A stretch of 64,000 nucleotides of DNA from Palsa-883 sp963826975 (GTDB lineage: Bacteria > Pseudomonadota > Alphaproteobacteria > Acetobacterales > Acetobacteraceae), in contig CAWGZJ010000003.1 in assembly GCA_963826975.1 (NCBI GenBank), forward strand, positions 806,001 to 870,000, written 5' to 3'. The translations under genes and the position numbers were made by a program. Below are positions 20,073 through 28,750 of the stretch, piece after piece. Position 1 is the first letter of the stretch; each line of letters opens with the position of its first letter. The notes beneath the pieces were generated by a model. It worked only from the letters and a program-made list of their open reading frames with translations. It made no database searches and was not told where the DNA came from.

Positions 20073-21251
20073 ATGGCAACCAAACACCTGATCGGGGCCG
20101 TGTTCGGCCTGGGCGTCGCGACGCTGGCGCTTGCCTTGCCCGCCGCTGCGGAAAACGGCGTCACCGCGGACAAGATCGTGTTCGGCCAGGCCGCTGCGTT
20201 GGACGGGCCGGCCGGGGCGCTCGGCCAGGGCATGCGCGACGGCCTGCTCGCCGCCTTCGCCGAGGCCAACAAGGCCGGCGGCGTCAAGTGGCACACGCTG
20301 GAGCTGATTTCCCGCGACGACGGCTACGAGCCCAACAAATCGATCGCCGCGGCGAAGCAATTGATAGAGCAGGACAGGGTCTTCGCACTGGTCGGCTCGG
20401 TCGGAACGCCGACCTCGGCCGCGGTGCAGCCGATCGCGGCGGAGGCGGGCGTGCCGTTTATCGGCGCGTTCACCGGTGCCGAGTTCCTGCGTGATCCCTA
20501 CAAGCCCAACGTGGTCAACGTCCGCGCCTCCTACTTCCAGGAGACCGAGACGATGGTCGAGCACTTGACCAAAGACCTGGGCGCCAAGCGCATCGCGATC
20601 TTCTACCAGGACGACGCCTATGGGCAGGCCGGCCTAGCCGGAGTGAAGCGCGCACTGGACAAGCGGCAGATGCAGTTGGTGTCCGAGGGCACCTATGAGC
20701 GCAACACCACCGCGGTGAAGGGCGCCCTGCTGTCGATCAAGAAGGGCGATCCGGAGGCGGTGATCATGATCGGCGCCTACCTGCCCTCGGCGGAATTCAT
20801 CAAGCTCGCCCATCAGGTCAAGCTCGACGCCACTTTCGTCAACATCTCGTTCGTCGGCACCGATGCGCTGGCCAAGGAAGTTGGCCCGGCCGGCGCCGGC
20901 GTGGTGGTGACCGAGGTGGTGCCGTTCCCCGGCGATGCCACGGTCGGGGTGGTCGGTAGCTACCAGGCCGCGCTGCTTGCGGCCAAGCCGGACGCCAAGC
21001 CGAACTTCGTCTCGCTCGAGGGCTACATCGTCGGCCGCCTTGTCGTGGCGGCGCTCAAGCAGGTGCCGGGCGAGATCACCCGCCAGGCGCTGCTCGACAC
21101 GATTGCCAAGGTTGGCACTTTCGATCTGGGCGGGATGCATCTGGTCTATGGCCCGAGCAACAACCGAGGATCGGGTGATGTCTTCCTGACAGTGATCCAG
21201 CCCGATGGCAGCGTGAAGCCGGTGGCGCGGCTGGCCAAGGCGGGAGGTTGA
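20073..21251 (+). CDS. ABC transporter substrate-binding protein, branched-chain amino-acid type
   Basis: A 392-residue periplasmic protein of the Peripla_BP_6 (LivJ-like) family. Residues 1-26 are a Sec signal peptide with a hydrophobic core and ALPAAA cleavage region. The mature part starts NGVTADKIVFGQAAALDGPA and contains KAGGVKWHTLELISRDDGYE, LVGSVGTPTSAAVQPIAAEA and AIFYQDDAYGQAGLAGVKRA, all typical of this receptor fold. Ligand cannot be read from sequence: homologues bind amino acids, amides or aromatic acids. It stands alone, without permease or ATPase genes, and is followed 12 bases later by a chemoreceptor gene, so it may feed a sensory role. GGAG lies 7 bases before the ATG. Confidence 0.9.
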   Translation: MATKHLIGAVFGLGVATLALALPAAAENGVTADKIVFGQAAALDGPAGALGQGMRDGLLAAFAEANKAGGVKWHTLELISRDDGYEPNKSIAAAKQLIEQDRVFALVGSVGTPTSAAVQPIAAEAGVPFIGAFTGAEFLRDPYKPNVVNVRASYFQETETMVEHLTKDLGAKRIAIFYQDDAYGQAGLAGVKRALDKRQMQLVSEGTYERNTTAVKGALLSIKKGDPEAVIMIGAYLPSAEFIKLAHQVKLDATFVNISFVGTDALAKEVGPAGAGVVVTEVVPFPGDATVGVVGSYQAALLAAKPDAKPNFVSLEGYIVGRLVVAALKQVPGEITRQALLDTIAKVGTFDLGGMHLVYGPSNNRGSGDVFLTVIQPDGSVKPVARLAKAGG

Positions 21252-21302
21252 TCAGACCGGGTTATGCGACTTTGCCACGGCGCGCCGGCGGTGCGTGATG
21301 CT

Positions 21303-21413
21303 GACGCGCCGGTGGCGCGCGACACCGGCGTGCCGGCGGCACGCGAGACCAACTTGCCGGTGGTGCGTGAGACCAACCTGCCGGTGGTGCGTGAGACCCG
21401 CCTGCCGCGCCGT
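21303..21413 (+). repeat. 24-bp tandem repeats in chemoreceptor N-terminus
   Basis: Four or more degenerate in-frame copies of a 24-bp unit encode DTGVPAAR, ETNLPVVR, ETNLPVVR and ETRLPRR. The last full two copies are almost identical, implying recent duplication. They precede TM1 and would be cytoplasmic. Confidence 0.85.
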
Positions 21414-22193
21414 CACGGTTTCGGGATCGGGCGGCGGCTGTTCCTGGCCTTTGGCGCCGTCGCCGGCCTGACTGTTCTGGCGTGCGCCGTCGCCCTGGTG
21501 TCATACAACGATGTCGGGGTGACACTGCGGGGGATCACCGAGGACAACCTGCCAGCAATGAGCCTGTCGCTGCGCCTGGCGAAGAGCAGCGCGGAGGTCG
21601 TGTCCGCGGCGCCCGCGGTGCTCGCCGCCGTCGACGTGCGCCAGCGCGACTCGGCGATGACGATGCTGGCGGCCGACCAGCGCTCGCTCGGCCAGGTCAT
21701 CGACGCACTCGCCGCGACCCCGGGCGGCCAGGCGGCCACGGCGGTGTTGCGCCAAACCGCGGCCGAACTGCATGGCAATCTGGATCAGCTTGGGGCCGCG
21801 GTCGGGCGGCGGCTGGCGCTGCGCGATCAGCGCATCGCCCAGGTGCGGGCAATCCGTGCCATCGATGACGCGCTGGACAAGAAGCTGGCGCCGCTGATTG
21901 ACGATGCGAGCTTCAACCTTGTCATCCTGCTGCAAGGGGCTACCGACGCCCCGGACGCCAAGGTGATCCAGCAGCGGATCTCCGACATCGCCGACAAACA
22001 GCTTGGCGCTTTCCAGGCGATGCTCGAGCTGCGTGCCGACTGCAATCTGGCGCTCGGGCTGCTGGGCGAGGCTGCCAACATTCCCGAGCGGGACCTGCTG
22101 CCGCCGGTCCGCGACCGCTTCACCGCCGCGGCCGGGCGGATCGGCAAGGCGCTGGACGCGCTGAAGGGTACATCCGCCAATGCAGCGTCTGGC

Positions 22194-22238
22194 AGCGGGG
22201 CGGCTGCCAGCGGAGCGGCTACCGGCGCAGCGGCTGCC
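22194..22238 (+). repeat. Three 15-bp repeats at the chemoreceptor frame change
   Basis: AGCGGGGCGGCTGCC, AGCGGAGCGGCTACC and GGCGCAGCGGCTGCC follow each other directly, coding SGAAA-type peptides in the first frame. The reading frame switches somewhere here, so slippage is a plausible cause. Confidence 0.85.
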
Positions 22239-23709
22239 AGTGGGGCGCCTGGCGGACCCAGGACGCCAGCGGGCTGGGTGGGCTGGTCGCCGACCTGCTG
22301 CGCCATGGCAGCGACGCAAGCAACATGTTCGATCTGCGCCGCCAGGAGCTGGAGGCGACCGTTGCCGGCGAAACGATTCTGGCGGCGAACCGGCAGTTGG
22401 CCGATGCACTCGCGCCGCAGGTGGCGGCACTGGTGGAGCACAATGAACGTTCCGCCCGGCAGGCCGCCACCGACACCGGGCAGGCGATCGCGCGCGGCCG
22501 CGTGCTGCTGATCGGCATTGCCGCGGCCAGCCTGGTCATAGCGCTGGCGATCGCCGTGTTCTATGTTGGCGGCGCGGTGGTGCGCCGGTTGACCGCATTG
22601 CGCCGTGCCATGGCCGCGATCGCCGCCGGCGACCTTGACGCCGCCATTCCGCGGAGCGGCCGCGACGAGATCACCGAGATGGCAGCGGCACTGGCGGTGT
22701 TCCGTGACAACGGGCGCACCGCCCGGCAGGCCGAGCTGGCCGCCGCCGTGGACCGTCAACTCATGGCCGTTCGGCAGCGCGCGGAACTGCTGGCGCTGGC
22801 CGACGGTTTTGAAACAAACGTCAAGGGCATGGTGACGGCTGTCAGCGGCGCCGCCGGCGAGATGCAGGCGACGGCGCGGCGCATGGTGCACACGGCGGAG
22901 GAAACCAGCCGGCAATCCGATCCGGCGTCAGCGGCCTCGGCGCAGGCCACGACCAATGTGCAAACCGTGGCGGTGGCTACGGAGGAGTTGGCGTCCTCGA
23001 TCTCGGAGATCGGCCGGCAATTGACCGGGGCGGCGGAAGTCGCCAGCCAGGCGGTGGCACAGACGGCGCGCACCAATGCCGCGATGCGCGGGCTGGCCGG
23101 CACCGCGCAGAAGATCGGCGATGTGGTGCGGCTGATTACCACGATCGCCGGTCAGACCAATCTGCTGGCGCTGAACGCAACGATCGAGGCGGCGCGTGCC
23201 GGTTCGGCTGGCAAGGGCTTCGCCGTGGTCGCCGGGGAGGTGAAGTCGCTGGCGACCCAGACCGCCCGTGCGACCGAGGATATCGCCGCGCGGATCCGTG
23301 AAATCCAGGACGCCACGCGCGATGCGGTCAGCGCCAACGAGACGATCAGCCAGACGATCGGGCGCATCAGCGACATCGCCACCGCCGTCGCCGCGGCCGT
23401 CGAGGAGCAGGACGTCACCACGCGCGAGATCGCCCGCAACGTGCAGCAGGCAGCGCTGGGCACGCAGTGCGTGTCGGACAACATCGTGGGCGTCACCCGA
23501 GCCGCGGATGAAACAAAGCAGGCTGCGACGCTGGTACTTCGATCGGCGGGCGAGCTTGCCGGGCAGGCCCAGGGTTTGAGCGACGAGGTCGAACGGTTTT
23601 TGGGTGGGGTGCGGGCGCGCTGAGGGTTTGGATTTCACACCAAGGCGCGGCTGTGGTTTGGCACCGTTTGCGTCCCGGTGCCGGCTTCGCTATATGGACG
23701 CCCCGCTGA

Positions 23710-23785
23710 TCCCGGATAGCTCAGTTGGTAGAGCAAGCGGCTGTTAACCGCTGGGTCGTAGGTTCGAGTCCTACTCCGGGAGCCA
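23710..23785 (+). tRNA. tRNA-Asn(GUU)
   Basis: A 76-base cloverleaf: acceptor TCCCGGA pairs with TCCGGGA, D-arm TAGCTCAGTTGGTAGAGCA, anticodon stem-loop AGCGGCTGTTAACCGCT with anticodon GTT, T-arm GTAGGTTCGAGTCCTAC, encoded CCA end. The region downstream holds small orphan ORFs, consistent with past integration at this tRNA. Confidence 0.97.
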
Positions 23786-23790
23786 ACTAA

Positions 23791-23829
23791 AACAAGGAGT
23801 CAGGCGGTATTCCGGCCTGCTCCTTGTTC
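23791..23829 (+). terminator. Hairpin after tRNA-Asn
   Basis: AACAAGGAGTCAGGC pairs with GCCTGCTCCTTGTT across a 9-base loop (one unpaired base), followed by a short pyrimidine run (CCTTTCCCC). This would serve as a Rho-independent terminator for tRNA-Asn, though the T-tract is weak. Confidence 0.6.
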
Positions 23830-23954
23830 CTTTCCCCGGGCCGGGGGCAACATTCGGGGCAACAAACCGCATAGCTGGAGCGCGTTTGCGCCCGGGCGTC
23901 GCAACGAAAAGGCCCGCCCCTCACGGAGCGGCCCCGACGTGTCGGCAGGGATCG

Positions 23955-24317
23955 TCAGGCGGCGACCAAGACGCTGGCAGCGGCCAGAACAGCTTGGACC
24001 GCCGGCAAACCGTTGCGGATGTGCTGCACGCCGGCCGACAGGAGGCGGCGAGCGATCGGGAACGCCCAGTCATTCCGAGCCGTGTCCTCGCACCACTGCA
24101 TCGCGGCTTTCAGGGTCGCAACGTCTCGGGTGTCGACGACGATGACGCTCCGGCCACGCCGCAGCCGGAGCCGGGCAACCCGCCAGACGTGACGGGTCAC
24201 CCGGGTGATATCGTAGAACCAGCGATGCGGCGTCTCGCCGGTGGTCGCGCGATAGTGCCCTGAGCACAGCCGGTCGAATCTCAGGGTCATCCTGGGAAAA
24301 GGGCCGATGTTGGTCAT
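23955..24317 (-). CDS. Hypothetical protein, probable mobile-element origin
   Basis: A 120-residue basic protein that I do not recognise. It begins MTNIGPFPRMTLRFDRLCSG and contains TTGETPHRWFYDITRVTRHV and a C-terminal helix rich in Ala/Val (AVQAVLAAASVLVAA). ATG 24317 is preceded by GGGAGG at good spacing, which supports translation; the longer reading frame upstream has no supporting features. A 22-codon ORF ending in a TGA that overlaps this ATG (GCATGACC) could couple translation. Position just after tRNA-Asn, with no recombinase left, suggests cargo of a decayed integrated element. Confidence 0.55.
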   Translation of the reverse strand: MTNIGPFPRMTLRFDRLCSGHYRATTGETPHRWFYDITRVTRHVWRVARLRLRRGRSVIVVDTRDVATLKAAMQWCEDTARNDWAFPIARRLLSAGVQHIRNGLPAVQAVLAAASVLVAA

Positions 24318-24616
24318 GCGTGCGCCTCCCAAGCACCGAGGCGGTGCCGCTGCGGCACGTCGGTCGTGATGTGAAGCCGCATGGACCCCGGTACTTTCGT
24401 TTTGAACTTGCCCCACCACCGGCGACGGAAGCGGGTGAGCGCCCTGAGGGAAGGGCAGCCCAGCGCACCCACCCGCGGTGCCTGGCCATCCAGATCCAGG
24501 CGACCGCAGGATAACGCCGCACCGAGCGCCGGGATGCTTCACAAAGGCTGGAACGCACCACGTTCATTGTCCGGGCTGCCCTGCCGCCCCGGTTTGGGGC
24601 GGCAGGGGTCGGCGCG
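24318..24616. other. Gap upstream of the tRNA-Asn-proximal ORF
   Basis: No recognisable gene. On the minus strand a frame ending at 24316 reads RFRRRWWGKFKTKVPG then MRLHITTDVPQ and stops in ATGA with the next ORF; it may be a further small gene but start and length are unclear. A strong hairpin at 24579-24607 closes the region. Confidence 0.3.
24579..24607 (-). terminator. Perfect GC-rich hairpin, possible terminator of the small minus-strand ORF
   Basis: CCCTGCCGCCCC and GGGGCGGCAGGG form a 12-bp perfect stem with a 5-base loop (GGTTT), 10 bases after the stop of the 52-codon minus-strand ORF. No T-tract follows, so the terminator role is tentative. Confidence 0.45.
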
Positions 24617-24775
24617 TCAGGCTGGCGCTGGCGCCGCTTCAGCCAGCGACTCGATCACAGCACTGATCTCGGCACGACCGAACCGGCCGGCACACGAGCC
24701 GCCGCAGCGCGTCGCAATGCCCCTGGCTTTACCCCGTGCCGGCGAAGCGCTGCCCGACGGCGACCGCCGTTTCAT
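24617..24775 (-). CDS. Small basic protein, 52 aa, unknown
   Basis: An ORF starting MKRRSPSGSASPARGKARG and ending FGRAEISAVIESLAEAAPA. The C-terminal helix 'RAEIxAxIExLIxxLD'-like is reminiscent of tiny conserved proteins found beside phage or element genes in alphaproteobacteria, but I cannot assign a family. It is followed by a strong hairpin. The ribosome site is weak (GGCGGTGA just before ATG). Confidence 0.35.
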   Translation of the reverse strand: MKRRSPSGSASPARGKARGIATRCGGSCAGRFGRAEISAVIESLAEAAPAPA

Positions 24776-24844
24776 TCACCGCCGCATAATGGCGAGTTCC
24801 TGACGATCGTCGCGCGCAGGCGACACCGGGCATCGGGTCCGTCT

Positions 24845-25888
24845 TTAGGCGTGCGTGGTTCCACCTTCGGGCGGTGTTGCCTGGGGGATGGCGGCCGCTC
24901 GGCGCAGTTCACCTGGCGCCATGCCGAACTGGCGCCGAAAGGCTCGATAAAAAGTCGTCAGGTTGTTGAAACCCCAGGCGAAGGCGATGTCGGTGACGGA
25001 ACGATGCGCGTGCGCCGGGCTGGCCACCATCGCACGGCATTCCTGCAACCGTCGCCGCAGCACGTGCCTGGCGAAGCTCACGCCGGTTGGCTCGAACAGC
25101 AGGTGCAGGCTGCGTTGCGACATGCGGTGCGCCGCCGCGACCGACGCCGGGGTCAACTCCGGATCGGCAAGGTGCTGCTCGATATGGAGCCGGACCTGGA
25201 CCAGCCTGGCGGCGTTGATCGCGCGATCCGCCGGGTCGGCGTGTTTGGCCGGTGCATCGGCGTACAGCGCGAGCAGCCGGCACAGGCTGTCCAGCGCCGC
25301 GCCGGCCTGAGCCGCGCTGAGCCGGCCCATCTCCTCGGTGAGCGCCCGCGTATACTGCGTCAGCAGGCTGCCCAGCCCGGGCTGCGCACAATGGATGCCT
25401 TGGCGCTGCCAGCCTGGGGCGATCAGGGCATCGAGTTGCCGGCGCGGGATGCGGATCACGCGGTGTCGCGCCCAGCCGGGCTTGAAGACGTGGAACGGCA
25501 CATTGGAATCCATCAGCATCAGCGATCCCGGCTCGTGCGTCCGCGTTTGGCCACCTTGCGTAGAGTGCGACACGCCCTCGACCTGCAAATGGAGGCCATA
25601 GACGTCGACCGGTGAGCAGGCGACGGCGCGTTCCGTCCGCGTATAGGTCACGGCTTCGGTATAAAGGTCGGTGCAGGCCAGTTCGCCGGTCGTGTGCACT
25701 TCGATGCCGGCGTCGAACGGTGCCTCGGGGTCCTGTCGTGTGGCGGTCAGGACCGCGCGCATGAACGGCGGGCGGCCGCCCGCCATCATGTCGCGCATCA
25801 TCGGGAAACGGTGCCACCTCGGCACGTCCCGCAGCGTGAAGGCGGCCACGGGTGGGCTTGGCAGCGCGGTCGCGGGAGCGTTCAGCAT
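24845..25888 (-). CDS. AraC-family transcriptional regulator
   Basis: A 347-residue regulator with an N-terminal sensor domain of the AraC_binding_2 type (ELACTDLYTEAVTYTRTERA, GSLMLMDSNVPFHVFKPGW) and a C-terminal double helix-turn-helix domain: LHIEQHLADPELTPASVAAA, MSQRSLHLLFEPTGVSF, SVTDIAFAWGFNNLTTFYRA and FRRQFGMAPGELRR. Proteins of this layout usually regulate catabolic genes after binding small aromatic or amino-acid-like ligands; target unknown here. ATG 25888 with AGGA 9 bases upstream gives normal family length; a TTG-started extension to 25978 is less likely. It is transcribed away from the phn genes and may be unrelated. Confidence 0.88.
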   Translation of the reverse strand: MLNAPATALPSPPVAAFTLRDVPRWHRFPMMRDMMAGGRPPFMRAVLTATRQDPEAPFDAGIEVHTTGELACTDLYTEAVTYTRTERAVACSPVDVYGLHLQVEGVSHSTQGGQTRTHEPGSLMLMDSNVPFHVFKPGWARHRVIRIPRRQLDALIAPGWQRQGIHCAQPGLGSLLTQYTRALTEEMGRLSAAQAGAALDSLCRLLALYADAPAKHADPADRAINAARLVQVRLHIEQHLADPELTPASVAAAHRMSQRSLHLLFEPTGVSFARHVLRRRLQECRAMVASPAHAHRSVTDIAFAWGFNNLTTFYRAFRRQFGMAPGELRRAAAIPQATPPEGGTTHA

Positions 25889-26009
25889 CGCCAACGATCC
25901 TGGGATCGGGGAGGGTCGATTGCCATGCGTCGCGCAAGCATCAACCGTTGTCACGATCGGGAGTTTTACGCGCGGCAACGCTACGATGATGTGAACTTCG
26001 TCACAACAA

Positions 26010-26110
26010 GAAAAGCGCGGAAGGCGGCGCCTGCGGCGCTGGGGACAATACCGCCTTCGGCACTCGGAATAATACCGCCTGCGGCGCGGGGGATAATACC
26101 GCAGGCGGTC
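26010..26110 (-). repeat. Short degenerate repeats after the second phnM
   Basis: Four imperfect copies of a roughly 22-base motif containing GGGGATAATACCGCCTGCGG-like text follow the phnM stop (AATACCGCCTTCGGC, AATACCGCCTGCGGC, AATACCGCAGGCGG). GC inverted pairs within them could form hairpins and end transcription. Confidence 0.55.
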
Positions 26111-26116
26111 GGTGCG

Positions 26117-27268
26117 TCACTGGTGCAACCGGCCCGCTGCCTCCGCGGTCAGATGCGCGATGCGGCCGCCGGCGATCGTCGCCACCGCCCGTTGCCGCAA
26201 CGGATCGACCAGCACGATATCGGCGCGCGCACCCTGGGCGATGTTGCCCCGGTCCGTCAGCCCGGCGGCCGCCGCCGGATTGGCGGAGATCAGCGCCCAG
26301 GCGCGCGGCAGATCCAACACCCCGCGCCCCGCCAGGATCAGCGCCGCGCGCAGCATCGCTGGGTAAAAATAGTCCGACGACAGGACGGAGCAGATGCCAG
26401 CTTCGGCCAACCGCGCCGCCGAGGCCCAGCCCAGATGCGACCCGCCGCGCACCACGTTCGGGCACCCCATCACCACCCAGTCGCCTTCCTGCCGCGCGTA
26501 TTCGCCGACCGCCTCGGCCATCGGGAACTCGCAGATGCGGGCGCCGCGCGCGCGGAACTCGGTCCGGGTGGCGATCGTTGCGTCGTCGTGACTGGCGAGC
26601 GCCACGCCGGCGGCGCGCGCCGCCGCGCCGATGCGTTCCAGCGCGGCCGGGACTTCGCTGGCGCGCGCGGCGATCCGGTCCGCCAACGCATGAAAATCCG
26701 CCAGCGTCATCCCCGCGCGGTCGCTGTACTTCGCGTTGGCGACCGGATCCGCAATCTTCTTGATGATCGAGGGCGTGTGGTCGTTGAACGCCACCAGGTG
26801 CACCCGCCCGGCGGCGATATCCGCCAGCGCAACGTCCAGCGCGTCGAGGTTGTAGGCCTCCCACCGCAGATGCACCCGCATGTCGCAGGTCCAGGTCCGC
26901 GCACCCAGCGCATCGAGTAGTTTGCGCCATTGTGTCAGGCTGCGCAGTCCGGGTTCCCACGACAGGGTGATGCCGTGGAACGCGGTGGTGATGCCGTTGG
27001 CGAGCAACTGCGACTCGGTGTCCGCCAAGGCGATGTCGGCGGGGAAATCAACGCCGGGGCGCGGCTGCACCTGGCGTTCGAACGCGTCGCCGTGGATGTC
27101 GACGATGCCCGGCAGCACCAGCAGGCCAGTGGCGTCGAGGCACATGCCGCCGGCTGGAGCGGCCGCGCCGATCCGGTCGATCCGCCCGCCGGCAACGGTC
27201 AGGTCGATCGGCTGCACGCCATCGGAAGGCAGCAGCACCTGGCCGCCGGTGATACGAAGTTGATACAT
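26117..27268 (-). CDS. phnM: Second PhnM-type alpha-D-ribose 1-methylphosphonate 5-triphosphate diphosphatase
   Basis: A 383-residue amidohydrolase-fold enzyme. It has metal-binding residues at the start of the barrel (VLPGIVDIHGDAFERQVQPR), the later ALASHDDATI motif and PNVVRGGSHLGWASAARLAE, all diagnostic of PhnM. PhnM removes pyrophosphate from the triphosphorylated methylphosphonate riboside before C-P cleavage. This copy directly follows phnF and differs widely from the other PhnM at 33260-34411 (for example HGDAFE here against HTDNLE there). ATG 27268 is preferred because the frame upstream offers only TTG. GAGGG lies 11 bases upstream, overlapping the phnF stop. Confidence 0.9.
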   Translation of the reverse strand: MYQLRITGGQVLLPSDGVQPIDLTVAGGRIDRIGAAAPAGGMCLDATGLLVLPGIVDIHGDAFERQVQPRPGVDFPADIALADTESQLLANGITTAFHGITLSWEPGLRSLTQWRKLLDALGARTWTCDMRVHLRWEAYNLDALDVALADIAAGRVHLVAFNDHTPSIIKKIADPVANAKYSDRAGMTLADFHALADRIAARASEVPAALERIGAAARAAGVALASHDDATIATRTEFRARGARICEFPMAEAVGEYARQEGDWVVMGCPNVVRGGSHLGWASAARLAEAGICSVLSSDYFYPAMLRAALILAGRGVLDLPRAWALISANPAAAAGLTDRGNIAQGARADIVLVDPLRQRAVATIAGGRIAHLTAEAAGRLHQ

Positions 27269-27282
27269 GTTTTCGTTGGCCC

Positions 27283-28194
27283 TCAAGGTTCGAAGACGAT
27301 CTGCACGCGGGGGGTGGGATACAAGCCGATGGCGAATTCGATTACCGCGCCGGCGCGGTCCACGTTGATGTTCTCGCAGACCAGCACGGGGCGGTTGCGC
27401 GGCGTGCGCAGCATCTCGGCTTCCTCGGCGCTGGGCAGGCGCGCGCTGACGCGGCTGGTCTGGCGCAGGTAATCGGACACGCCGACCGAGCGCAGCGCTT
27501 CGGTGATGCTACTGGAACCGCGCAGTGCGTCCAGCAGGCCGCGGAAGCGTACGGATGGAAAGTAGTGGCTGGCCAGCGAGACCGGGCGGTCGTCGGCGAG
27601 CCCGAGGCGTTCCAGCAGCACCACGCGCGACCCCGGACGGATGCCCAGGCCGACGGCGACCTGCGCGGTGGCGGCGGTCTCCTTGAGTTGCAGCACGCGG
27701 CCGGAGGGTTCCTTGTTATGCTTGCGGATCCATTCGGAGAACCGTGTGCGGGCCTCGACCGCATACTCGATCACGTCCTCGGCGACGAATGATCCGCGGC
27801 CCTGTTCGACGCGCACCAGGCCGGCGCGCGACAGTTCCTCCAGCGCGCGGCGCACGGTGTGGCGGTTGACGCGGAAATGCTGCGACAGTTGCGCTTCGGT
27901 GGGCAGGCGGGCGCCGGGCGCGTGGGTGCCGGCGCCGATTGCCTGCTGTAGCTGGCTGGCGATCTGGCGCCAGAGGGCGACGCCGTCATGGCGCAGCACA
28001 GGCTGCGTCGGTGACAGGCCGGCGCCTAGCGGGGTGGCGCCAAACGGGGCGGCGCCCAATCGGGTGGCGCGTCGCGGGGCGGCGACAAGTTTGGTGGTTG
28101 TTTGGACAGGTTTGGCTACTCCTGCGGTGGGCGCGCCACTGGTGGGCACTGTTCTGGGCGACTTCATCGCAATGTCATCCATCTGCGCGGTCAT
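27283..28194 (-). CDS. phnF: GntR/HutC-family regulator of phosphonate genes
   Basis: A 303-residue repressor. After an odd Pro/Ala/Gly-rich leader of about 65 residues containing LGAAPFGATPLGAG-type repeats, the winged helix is clear: LWRQIASQLQQAIGAGTHAP, GARLPTEAQLSQHFRVNRHT, VRRALEELSRAGLVRVEQGR. The UTRA effector domain follows (VVLLERLGLADDRPVSLASH, LRQTSRVSARLPSAEEAEML, RPVLVCENINVDRAGAVIEF). HutC-type proteins next to phnG-M are PhnF. It is divergent from phnG, with a palindrome in the gap. The leader makes it longer than usual PhnF (about 240), so a start inside the leader (for example ATG 28182 or 28167) is possible. Confidence 0.9.
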   Translation of the reverse strand: MTAQMDDIAMKSPRTVPTSGAPTAGVAKPVQTTTKLVAAPRRATRLGAAPFGATPLGAGLSPTQPVLRHDGVALWRQIASQLQQAIGAGTHAPGARLPTEAQLSQHFRVNRHTVRRALEELSRAGLVRVEQGRGSFVAEDVIEYAVEARTRFSEWIRKHNKEPSGRVLQLKETAATAQVAVGLGIRPGSRVVLLERLGLADDRPVSLASHYFPSVRFRGLLDALRGSSSITEALRSVGVSDYLRQTSRVSARLPSAEEAEMLRTPRNRPVLVCENINVDRAGAVIEFAIGLYPTPRVQIVFEP

Positions 28195-28209
28195 CCGTGC
28201 AACTTCGGC

Positions 28210-28246
28210 TTGACGATACTCCGGCTGGGGTCTAGCTGTCTAGACA
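28210..28246 (+). promoter_or_regulatory. Candidate phnG promoter with PhnF operator
   Basis: TTGACG at 28210-28215 could be a -35 box, and the -10 zone 17 bases on (28233-28238) runs into the perfect palindrome TGTCTAGACA at 28237-28246, itself part of GTCTAGCTGTCTAGAC (28230-28245). HutC/PhnF regulators bind short palindromes of this kind, so repression by PhnF of phnG and itself is a natural reading. Operator identity is inferred. Confidence 0.5.
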
Positions 28247-28270
28247 TCCGCAACAGATTCAGGCCCAGCC

Positions 28271-28750
28271 ATGCTTGATGCCGTGCCCGCCGATACGCCG
28301 CAGGGACCGAGCGATGCGCGCCGTCATTGGATGTCGGTGCTGGCGCGCGCGGCGGCGGCCGAGTTGGAGAACTGCCTGTCCGCCAATGGCGGCGCCCCTG
28401 CGTATCAGCGGCTGCGCGGGCCGGAAAGCGGTCTGGTGATGGTGCGCGGCCGGGCGGGTGGCGGCGGGGGAAAATTCAACCTGGGCGAGATGACGGTGAC
28501 CCGCTGCACGGTGCGGACCGCGGCGGGCCAGGTCGGTCACGCCTATGTGGCCGGGCGTGATGCTCGCCAGGCGGAACTGGCGGCGGTGTTCGATGCGCTG
28601 TTGCAGGACCCGGCACGCGGCGATGCGTTGCGCGCCGGCGTGATCGCGAAGCTGGCAGACGAGCAGGCGGCGAAGCGGGCCGAGGTGGCGCGGAAGGCGG
28701 CGGCGACCAAGGTGCAGTTCTTCGCCATGCGGAACATGCGGACCTCATGA
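28271..28750 (+). CDS. phnG: C-P lyase core subunit PhnG
   Basis: A 159-residue subunit of the PhnGHIJ carbon-phosphorus lyase core. Visible family segments are DARRHWMSVLARAAAAEL, RLRGPESGLVMVRGRAGGGG, KFNLGEMTVTRCTVRTAAGQ and GHAYVAGRDARQAELAAVFD. With PhnH and PhnI it forms the complex that joins phosphonate to ATP-derived ribose. First gene of the plus-strand phn operon; its TGA overlaps the phnH ATG (28747-28750). Length and order match alphaproteobacterial PhnG. Confidence 0.94.
   Translation: MLDAVPADTPQGPSDARRHWMSVLARAAAAELENCLSANGGAPAYQRLRGPESGLVMVRGRAGGGGGKFNLGEMTVTRCTVRTAAGQVGHAYVAGRDARQAELAAVFDALLQDPARGDALRAGVIAKLADEQAAKRAEVARKAAATKVQFFAMRNMRTS

Larger units (their letters stand above)
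21264..23623 (+). pseudogene. Methyl-accepting chemotaxis protein, frameshifted in the sensor region
   Basis: Two frames join to make one chemoreceptor of about 786 residues. First frame: an unusual repeat-bearing leader, TM1 (LFLAFGAVAGLTVLACAVAL) and a helical periplasmic sensor. Second frame, from about 22240: WRTQDASGLGGLVADLLRHG, then TM2 (VLLIGIAAASLVIALAIAVF), HAMP (RRLTALRRAMAAIAAGDLDA) and a cytoplasmic signalling domain with TNLLALNATIEAARAG hairpin and AVEEQDVTTREIARN. The frame change falls within three 15-bp repeats at 22194-22238. It needs one missing base or two extra. It follows the binding-protein gene by 12 bases; the two may act together. If real, the shift would cut the receptor before TM2 and inactivate it. 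Confidence 0.85.
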
